From NCBI GenBank assembly GCA_900708905.1, contig CAADRB010000010.1, forward strand, positions 3,759,547-3,823,546: a stretch of 64,000 nt of DNA, given 5' to 3'. Positions 56,301 to 64,000 of this stretch are shown here, in pieces (positions within the stretch are counted from its first letter, which is position 1; each line of letters opens with the position of its first letter). Origin of the DNA: Hymenolepis diminuta (taxonomy: Eukaryota; Platyhelminthes; Cestoda; Cyclophyllidea; Hymenolepididae). A model generated the notes under the pieces. The model saw only the letters and a list, made by a program, of their open reading frames with translations, searched no databases and was not told the DNA's origin. The position numbers and the translations under genes are program-made.

Positions 56301-57892
56301 CAATCCCACAAAAATAAGACACATTCAAACACCCCTAACTTCTAACTTTAAATACAGTGAGACTGGTAGATAAGTGGCCCTGGAATAAGCCTTTATTCAT
56401 CCCAGACTTTACGACTAACAGTTCAATAGAATGGACATCTTAGTTAGCAGTAGTTAGCATATTGCAACAAGTGCAATTTTAACTGCAGACAATATTAAAT
56501 AATCATTCGGTATGTCTGAAGTTTCAGACGTAAACAAGCTGTATTCTACTATCAAACGAATAGGATAACAGAGCACATGCCACTAGAAATCTTCAACCCA
56601 AATTACAACATTAAAATATCACAGATCAAGGTCTTCAGGACAAGTTTACCGAGACCATAATTGTTTTTTTTTAAGGTGAAAACCAAACTTATACCTACCT
56701 AAACGCAACCAAACATCAAAGTCAGAAAGAGGTACCTATTGTTATCGGAGTTTTAAAGGACTAAGTCCTCACATTTGCAATTTCTTTTCCGTTAAGTTAA
56801 AGACTTACCCATCTAATCAATTTCAACTCACAATTCATCATTGTCTCATCAACTGAAGAAAAAACTAAAAAAACTTACATTACATGTGAAAAGGGTTCGA
56901 ACAGCGGATTAAGCCCTGGTTTATTCGGGTCAAGGAGACCACTCATTCCAGTCCAAACAACACCAGGATTCACAAGACGTCTATAGACACGAAGAACGTC
57001 GCGATGACGCTTAATTACCTCGTCTTCCGACCTCTTCCCCGTTGTCGCGGCCACTTCCAAGCCTCTTTTAGGTATTATAATTGGTAGAACTCTACTGCGG
57101 CAACTGCGTCCATCCCTTGAACACGCTTCAATATAGGCTTTGCGTGAATCTAGGCTCTTTTCGAATGCTTGCACGGATTTTCGAAAGCCCACCGCCCAAT
57201 GTTTTCTGCCTATCTCACCGATTACTTGCAAGTAGGTTTTCCAATTTTTATCGATTGCATTTATGAATTCCCTCGAAGCCTGCTGATAGCATTTTGGAGC
57301 TGGCATGAGGAATTCTCTTTTAAACCTCTGTGCGCTTGTTTTGAATATAAGCTATAGAGGAAGAAAAGTCAAATTTCCCAAATATGAAAACTTACATTAA
57401 TAGCTTCACTCATGCGCCATTTTCGACAAGGAGTGACTGTGGAAGTCTGAGATACATCGTCCTGTGAGACTTCAGCTTGCATGAGCTGTTCAGTCGTGTG
57501 TTTTGTCTCCACCGTAATTTTCTGGCTTAGTAAATCTACTGCTGACTGTTGTGTACCAAATCGACGTAGACCATCGGGTCTAAGACCAACTGGAGCTTCA
57601 TCCTAGAAAACAGCAAAGTTGAGTTTAACAAATAAATCAACTTGAAATAGCACAATAGCAGGAGAACTAAAGTAGATAACACTTAGTCAGGACATACAGG
57701 CACCTTAACGGGACAAATTTAAAAGGATAAGAATTAACATACATTACGATATGTTAAGGAAATAAAACTCACATAAACCAAGCCTTCTGTATAATTGGTA
57801 ACTAAAAGGCAGTCTTGGCAAACGTAATGACAGGTTACCTCATCAAGTTGAAGGTTCTCACTTTCACACTCGTCACAACGCATTCGTCTCAT
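50336..57892 (-). CDS. TAF1B: TAF1B, RNA polymerase I-specific TBP-associated factor (Rrn7 family)
   Basis: TAF1B is the TFIIB-like subunit of the SL1/TIF-IB factor, which recruits RNA polymerase I to rDNA promoters. Exons read: 57773-57892, 57396-57602, 56879-57351, 55477-56062, an unresolved part, 53861-54104, 53170-53535, 51852-52205 and 50336-50803. The N-terminal zinc ribbon has cysteines at residues 6, 9, 25 and 28 (CDEC and CQDC). Then come helical segments, an acidic low-complexity stretch (SNDDEDEEGEG), GLIFLSVMDMLMKTRVVYFS with IPYLK, and HRYLRWMGLPHEIHLLADSW, which matches the family segment around YLMEVNLPDEMHSL. AMAIVVLSARSMFKLD fits the second cyclin fold. About 940 residues are assigned, more than human TAF1B (588). 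The 55477 exon ends in phase 0 while the 54104 exon needs phase 2 upstream, so at least one exon is missing. A candidate lies at about 55290-55432. An upstream in-frame exon (58041-58136) may extend the N-terminus. Confidence 0.85.
52310..52480 (-). repeat. Family B repeat in a TAF1B intron (minus orientation)
   Basis: Read on the minus strand it contains GAATGTGAGTTTCTC, TAAGAGCAGCTCCA, TAAGTCAAGTGTTGTGAACA and AATGGGTTTAGGAAGCTT, in the same order as the plus-oriented copies at 35740 and 55085. It lies inside the intron 52206-53169. Confidence 0.65.
53694..53716. repeat. (TA)n microsatellite
   Basis: About eleven TA units in the TAF1B intron between the exons at 53170-53535 and 53861-54104. 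Confidence 0.9.
54545..54735 (-). repeat. Family B repeat in a TAF1B intron (minus orientation)
   Basis: On the minus strand it carries the blocks GTGCACGTC.GAAGTCA, TCAACAAGAGGGATAGTAGAA, GTTTCTCATATAAG and a TTGCTAACACTATTGGGTTTG 3' end (compare GCTAACACTTTTCATAATGG at 35740). It is one of three copies crowded into the same intron. Confidence 0.6.
54835..54975 (-). repeat. Family B repeat, diverged copy in the same TAF1B intron
   Basis: On the minus strand GGTTAATATTGATCAA followed by GAGGCTGAATGTGAGTTGA aligns with the centre of family B. Both ends are more diverged than in neighbouring copies, so the limits are approximate. Confidence 0.5.
55085..55275 (+). repeat. Family B repeat in a TAF1B intron (plus orientation)
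   Basis: Contains ACAAGATCAATGCCCATTGG, GTTAATTCTGATCAACAAGA, GAATGTGAGTTTCTCTAAAG, TGTTGTGAACACTTTCTC and the 3' GAGCTTAGGAAGCTTTTATT that also ends the copy at 52310. It faces the two minus-oriented copies at 54545-54975, making inverted repeats within one intron. The adjoining sequence to about 55432 is a candidate TAF1B exon. Confidence 0.65.
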
Positions 57893-58040
57893 CCCGATTG
57901 ATTGCTATAAAATAAAAAACAAGGCATCAATACAAATACGAGAGAATGATAGCGGCTGATAAAATTACACAACTCAATATCACAAGCCATTCAAGCTTAT
58001 CTAAGCGAAATAAATTAAAAAGCAATTAGAAACCACTCAC

Positions 58041-58136
58041 AATTACTGAAGCGTGAGCAGCTGATATTTGAACACGAGGATTAATTTCATCAACTTGAAC
58101 AATATTAGTGGACTTCAAATAATACTTTTCGGAGAC
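58041..58136 (-). other. Possible upstream exon of TAF1B
   Basis: A 32-codon open stretch is bounded by an acceptor (AAAATAG) and a strong donor (GTGAGTGG), both in phase 0, and would join in frame to the zinc-ribbon exon. It has no ATG, so it would need a further 5' exon. TAF1B orthologues start with the zinc ribbon, so this could equally be a 5' UTR exon that happens to be open. No more distant 5' exon was found up to the element at 58799. Confidence 0.35.
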
Positions 58137-58798
58137 CTATTTTAACATAATATTTAATATTTTTTAAAGAATGTATATTTTGCCATGTTATAGTTATAAG
58201 CATGGTTTTAGTTCATAGAAAAGCAATCGGAATCAAGGCATGGGGAATTTTATGACTTCCCCTGGTTATTGCATGATTTTAACATCGCTATACTCATATT
58301 AAAATGAAACTAAAATATTGATTTATTTCTACTAAGCAAAATATGTGTTGCTTATTATATTAAGAAACTCTTGTTCTACGTAGGTCCTTCATTCTTTCAT
58401 CATTTTTGAACAGCACATAGAGTGTGGCATCCAATCGTCAATCGAAGCCAATCATTGTGTGATTCTTAATCGGGTTGACATCAATATATATATGCATATG
58501 TATATAACTGATAAATTGAGAAATACGGAGGAATTTTAGCTACCCAAATACTACAAACCTCAACAAAATTCGAATTTTAACATAGATTTGGATAGTAAGT
58601 ATTTTATCATAAAATATCTAAAAATTCCCTTTGGCGGGCTAAATTTGTCGTCATAATATGTATTAATTCCCTTAATAGGATATGGTTTCACAGTGGATGA
58701 ACAAGGGTTTTATCTTGAGTGAGCAAAGCTGACGAAGCTCTGCTAACTTAAAATTTTTAGGTATATCACCTCTGCTGTGTTAAAACTGTAAGCTATTG

Positions 58799-59090
58799 TT
58801 AGAAGAAATGATAATTATTTTCCCCCGCTCCCAATATTTCTTCTATGAACAAAAATGTATTTTCTTTCTTTATTTCCCCACCGATAAAAGACACTTAATA
58901 ATTATTCGTATTTGTTTAAGCTGATACCGATTGAGTGTGAGTTTCGTTAATACACGCGTGTTGACTATAACGTGCCTTCTTATCTGCCGGGGGTTATTAG
59001 CTTCTGTGTTAAGTTGCTATATTACCGAGTTTTCTAGATTGTTGGCTCTGGGAAATTACTATCCGAACTCCTAGTTGGTTACGTTATAGC
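58799..59090 (+). mobile_element. Family D element, copy 2, with 8-bp target duplication
   Basis: This is the inverted partner of 2070-2361. The octamer AGCTATTG lies directly before it (58791-58798) and directly after it (59091-59098), a perfect 8-bp direct repeat at the element edges. An 8-bp duplication is typical of hAT-type transposition. The ends (TTAGAAGAAATG and GTTACGTTATAGC) are not inverted repeats of each other, which is odd for hAT. No coding capacity is evident. It sits in the divergent region between TAF1B and the PHF12-like gene. Confidence 0.8.
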
Positions 59091-59098
59091 AGCTATTG

Positions 59099-62000
59099 AA
59101 TATCATTTGAGATTATTTGACCTTCTTATCCATTGGAAGAAATAATAAAGTGGTTAGACCGAGTCCTTCTAATTAAAAACGGTCAATGTACATTGAGAAC
59201 CGTACACAAGTATTTATTGCAATCCAGAAGATGAATCATGAACCTTGAATTTTTCGAGGTGAGCTACTCATTTCCCCTATTATTGTACTATCTGATTCCA
59301 AAAACCGAACGAAGTTGCGCTCATTATAATTTTGATCTCATCTTATTTCTTATCCGGTTATTACCCACAGTTAAAAGTCGAGGACATTTTTGTAGTCAGT
59401 AAGAATAATTAGAACAGTGACAGGTAAGGCTGAAAATTATATCGGTTCATAATTAAATGATCAGAAAAGATATTAAGAGTTAATTATATTCTTCTGTTGG
59501 AAGCCTCGTATTTTGCACGAATATTTGAAATCCTAGTTATATCATTTAGCGTCTACAGATCTCGTTTGTTATGACAAATTATCTTCTAGGTAATATACTA
59601 TGCCGAAAAACTCGAAAGAAAATTCGAGTTCAAGTGCAAATCTTCTCTCTGATTTGATTTCATTCTTCAAATTTGTTTTCTGTTATAAGAACGGGACCAA
59701 AATCTAATTCTGAACAGGATTCTCTAAGACTGAAATAGTTTCATTTTAGAAGTCTTATGTGCGTATCTTCATTTCTCGTAATGTAAACATAAGACATCTG
59801 CTGTGGTCAGCAGATGTCTGTCAACACCTGGTGATTAGGAGTGATTGACTGGCGATAAGATCTTCATTATAGTGTCCACAGGTGGTCGCGCTATATCTGG
59901 ACAGATGTCGATCATCACGCCGAGAAACCAGCAACAAAGCATGACTGACGTCCATCGAAGTAATGTTCTATATATGAGCCCAATTTTCTAATTAATCAAT
60001 TTGGGGTGGCCTGCCTGCCACCTCCGAACTGATCTGGTGACATGAAAGACTTGACTTATTCCATCTATTCGATCGAAGTGGCCTTGATAGACCCCATAAC
60101 GTTATAACATTATCCCAGGGAAGTGATAAGCATAATTGTTATAATCTGCTCTTCTCCATAGGATACCGTAACCGACTCTTAGATTCTCTAAGACATTGCA
60201 CTAATTACAAACGCGACTCGACAACACCACAATGCAAAATGACCCAAACCACTACATCAATACAAGACGCACGTTTTCGTATCGATAGGTCGATTTATAT
60301 TATGCCCATAATGTAAATAAATTCGTTCGAATGAAAGGAAATTAAAAGAAGCAGGAAGTAAAGGTGGAAAATAAGGAATCTTGCATATAAAAATTAAATT
60401 GGAAAAATATTATTTTCCTATATGTAACAGTTACAAAGTAATTTAAGTATTGAATCCAAAATTCCTGAAGTTTTTTAATTATTTTTATTTGTAAAACAGA
60501 ATTTCCCAGCAACATTACATTTCTTATTTCACGCTTATTTCGATGGCTCTATTTATCGGGTAAATTTTCCCTCTCCCCTCCCTTCTCCGCCTTAGAAATA
60601 CATGAAAGCTAGAAGTTTAACTCTTTGGTGTTTTTATTGCCTGATAATTATTCCGCATTGATTACAATAGCAAAAGGTGACAATTCTCTCATTGTATCTT
60701 GATTCGCACTATTTATCACAACTAGTGTTTATGCTCATTCGTTCCCCTTCCAATTCCCCTTTCCTCCCTGCCCTTTCCATTTTTCTCTCTCATGACCTCA
60801 TGATTTTCCAATGCGCACTTGGTTCTATTCAACTCTTGAACTTCATATTTTGTGAAAGGTTGTTGTATCCCGTAAGCCCTCAGTTTTGTAAGTGGACAGC
60901 TCAAGGCTGAACTTTAAAACTATAATTTTTAATGTAATTTTCAAACGCATTTTTCCATTATCATCATCTTGCATGGTAACGGACCATAATTTGTGATCTT
61001 TGAGTCAAGACCCCATCTGTTTTATTCAAAGTGCAGACTATTGTTGCTGGAGTAACATTTGTGGAAAAGTAAGTTGCTGCCAAATTGTCTCATCAATAGA
61101 GGAGGACTGGTTTAAGTGGTATTTACTGTTTACTTTGAGATTGTAGTGAGTAGTATTAATAAAACGTATCTCAAACCGGAAGGTAATATTTAGCTTAATA
61201 AATCTAGTTGTATTTTAAACGAAAATTGCCACAATTCTGAAGTAAATAAAAATTTATTGAAAATTTGTTTTGTTATCCTGTCACTTCTTTTCGAAACAGA
61301 TATGCAAAAAATGTCAGCCTCTTTTATATATCGAAATATTTTTAAGATAAACAATAAGGTTAGAATTTTGGTTTAATTCATTTGATGGGATTGAAGCGCG
61401 TTTCCGCATTCGTCTATTCTAACACTTAAAAAATTTTGCCTTAGATTCTGACTCTTACTTGCTATGAACATTAGAAATTCAATTACAAAAAGATAAATAG
61501 CGCACATGCAACAGTAAATTAAAAATTGCCGTATAGGATTATGAAGATTGACATTAAGACTTTTAATCTATGTAGATCTTATATATATAGTTAACATGCT
61601 CGTTATTGTCAAATATCACTATAACAAACTTCAACTTAAATTCGCACAGTGAATGTAAGATTCGGTTCCTTTCTGAATCCTATACGCCCACTTTTCAGTT
61701 AGTATTTCAGAGTCAAGTTAATATGAAATAATGTCAACTTAAAAGGCCTTCTTAACCCCAACCTGTAATATTTTTCGTTAAAAAATACAGAAATGAAGCA
61801 AGGAGTGCAATTAAACCCTTTGCATTCTTAAATTTATGACAGTTTTGAGGTGTTTAAATTAACCACGTCACTAGATTTTGGAGAGCATATCCTTTTCAAG
61901 GTTATCCCTGCGGCGTATAGTCTCAGTTAGTATGTTTTTTCTAATAGTTTGGCCATAAAATTATTAATGTTTTACTTGTGTAGTTAGCTTACATTTAGTT

Positions 62001-62136
62001 TGAAATTTTTCGTGCTGGCTAAATTTGTGGGACGCTTCGACACCTGTTCTATGAATAAGATTAGTTAAACTTATTTCTCTTCTGATTTCCGAAAGAGAAC
62101 AGTCTACTTCGCTTTTTCGTTCTAGACTGATCGAGA
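59099..62136. promoter_or_regulatory. Intergenic region upstream of the PHF12-like gene
   Basis: TAF1B starts leftward at 57892 and the PHF12-like gene starts rightward at 62137, so promoters of both lie between. From the element to the PHF12 start I see no gene; the 77-codon frame at 60677-60910 is unremarkable. An acceptor-like TTTTTCGTTCTAG ends 11 nt before the PHF12 ATG. Confidence 0.45.
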
Positions 62137-63922
62137 ATGTCCGACCACGAAGCTATATTAGAGAAATTACAGAAGATTTTTGCCCCTCCCACAGCCGAGT
62201 CTCTTGGTAAAAAGGCTTTGGCTGGAATCGTAAGTTCCCTCACATTGTATTTAGTTACGTAACATTTTTTAGCCACTTGCTCCTCGTACCAAGAGGCAAT
62301 CGGGTTGTAATCAGGATGCTGGGATATCTTCTGTCTCGAAAGTTGTTGACGCTTACCAGGACGATCCAAGTTGGCGGAAACCTCGTCCAAACACTCACGA
62401 TTATTGTGACAGTTGTAATTGCACTGAAGGTGATCGTTTAGTTTGTGATCGATGCCCAGCCAGCTTCCATCTCGAGTGCCTTGATCCTCCTATGGATCCT
62501 CAAAGTGCCCCTACTGGAATTTGGTACTGTCATCGATGCACCATGCTCGCCAAGGTAAGATTTATGATAGCAGCATGGTCTCTTTTCTGTTCACTTTTGT
62601 TCCGGTAATTTAACCAGACTCGAGGTTTGGAGACATTCATTTTGATGTGAGAAGATGGTAAATGTCGATCTGGAGTCCATTTTCTTTTTCTAGATGGGAT
62701 TTACTGATTGAATGGCTGGAATTTCGTGCACTGTTCATGGTAGATATGCATGCAATCTAATTGGTAGTGATTATTTGAGAGAATACGAGGGGAAGGAAGT
62801 GGTTGAGGCGCGTGCTATTGCTTTTCTTTACTCCATAAATCGATATTTTTGACATCGCTATTATCGAATTTTACTCCCGAGCCCTACCACTGTGGCTAAT
62901 CTACCCATAAACACACATACACTCACACCAAATGCGTGCGTACACGCGCGTCCTGCTAATTGGATGGAACATTCGAGACATTACGTCCATGAACCCTCGC
63001 ATTTTTTTTATTTCATTGGTCTGTCCCTTTCGTTACATAACGCAGTTGAGTAGCTCGAGTAATGATCTACTTAAGTCATTGTCTTAGTTCTTACTCAGGA
63101 GAGTCGTTATTGTTTTAAGCCGTTGGTCTTACTCTCTCCAAGAGAGATACATCCAGTGTCATGAGCGGTGTTCAAAGCCGTCAAATCTTTACAGAAATAT
63201 ATTTGTTTCTCCTCAAAAATTTCTTGGAGTTGGGAAGTATATTAGCATTGATAACAGTCGAACATTAAGGATGATGTCGCAATAGCCGACGGCTTACCCA
63301 CTTACTTTTGGGACGGAATTGTGCTAGCAACTTTCCTAATTAGATAAGAAGAATTTTACGGTGTTCAATATTACATTTATCCTCTGATGAAGATGCAGCG
63401 ATGGGTTCTATCTCCTATTTTTAGTCCTGAAATGTTTAGTTTACACACCAATTAGAGTTAGTTTTTTTCCAATCAATGCCTGTGCAAATGATTTAATTTC
63501 GAAAATACCAGCACTAAATTGAGATTAGAAGGAGTTCTGATAGAGAAACTGAAAGAAAATGAAGTCAGATTGTGGACCTGCCTCATGTTATTTAGATAAA
63601 CTATCACTTACAGGTAACAGTTTGAAGGTTACCGGAATAAAAGTTATTGTAGTAATCTCAAAAGATCAAAGGTTTATGATTGCAGTTAACAAGATTTTCT
63701 CATTATTTTGGCCATTTTAGGAGGAAGAGGTCCAAGAACGTGAAAGCAATGCATCTGCAAATGGCGAAGCGAAGAAGGACAGGAAAAAGTCTCGTCAAAA
63801 TGCTAATGAGGATGTGCATTCTCCCCTCAACTTCTTCATGAAAGTTAACAAGTACTGGAGGATGCAAAATCCCAAGGAGTTTTCTCTTCCCAAAGAACTT
63901 ATACCTGGCATCAAACTTCCAG
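62137..63922 (+). CDS. PHF12: PHF12-like PHD-finger protein (Pf1), 5' part, gene continues past the window
   Basis: PHF12 (Pf1) is a nuclear PHD-finger subunit of Sin3/HDAC corepressor complexes. Three exons are visible: 62137-62229, 62273-62554 and 63721-63922, with a strong donor (GTCAGT) after the last, so the protein continues beyond the window. The N-terminus (ILEKLQKIFAPP) parallels the family's MEQIQALLAPP-type start. A C4HC3 PHD finger spans residues 76-120 with C76, C79, C89, C92, H97, C100, C117 and C120. The third exon ends with LNFFMKVNKYWRMQNPKEFS then LPKEL, which fits the PHF12 segment around [20 protein letters not shown]. The first intron is only 43 nt, the second 1166 nt. 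The second PHD finger and FHA domain expected in PHF12 are outside the window. The family call rests on the first PHD finger plus the flanking segments and is fairly strong. Confidence 0.82.
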
Positions 63923-64000
63923 GTCAGTAACCAGCAGGGGTTTGAAACTTGATCAAACATAAGCACTTTTGCATGCATACAGTGCTGTAACTCATCCCTC

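Overview
The window is animal nuclear DNA. It is AT-rich, its genes are split into many exons, and there are no bacterial-type operons. Five conserved genes can be read exon by exon from GT...AG junctions that keep the reading frame. Introns are either very short (33-45 nt in VPS18, CYFIP and PHF12) or about 65-80 nt and longer. Acceptor-like sites sit just upstream of most start codons. Together this suggests a parasitic flatworm, probably a tapeworm. That placement is inference from gene architecture, not a species identification.

Layout from left to right: about 2.6 kb with one copy of a 290-bp mobile element; VPS18 on the minus strand (2674-9063); a 1.36-kb divergent promoter region; a LAT-type amino-acid transporter light chain on the plus strand (10423-13226); then about 18 kb poor in recognisable genes (13227-31059). 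That stretch holds a tandem pair of a GC-rich repeat (family A), two more copies of it, and an intronless four-helix membrane-protein ORF (21157-21900, minus). CYFIP (Sra-1/PIR121) follows on the minus strand (31060-46350), about 4 kb of upstream sequence, TAF1B on the minus strand (50336-57892), a 4.2-kb divergent intergenic region with a second, inverted copy of the 290-bp element, and the 5' end of a PHF12-like PHD-finger gene on the plus strand (62137 to beyond the window).

The genes are ordinary housekeeping genes and do not form one pathway. VPS18 acts in endolysosomal tethering (HOPS/CORVET), the LAT protein in amino-acid exchange at the plasma membrane, CYFIP in the WAVE complex that links Rac1 to Arp2/3 actin, TAF1B in RNA polymerase I initiation, and PHF12 in Sin3/HDAC repression. 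The exon sums for VPS18 (1097 codons plus stop), the transporter (469 plus stop) and CYFIP (1326 plus stop) close in frame, which supports those models. TAF1B has one unresolved internal junction inside a repeat-filled intron.

The less expected content is the repeat population: family A (about 290-390 bp, GC-rich 3' half, one tandem dimer), family B (about 200 bp, at least six copies in TAF1B and CYFIP introns, in both orientations) and family D (292 bp, two inverted copies, one with a perfect 8-bp target duplication). I found no CRISPR, rRNA, convincing tRNA or novel multi-gene system.
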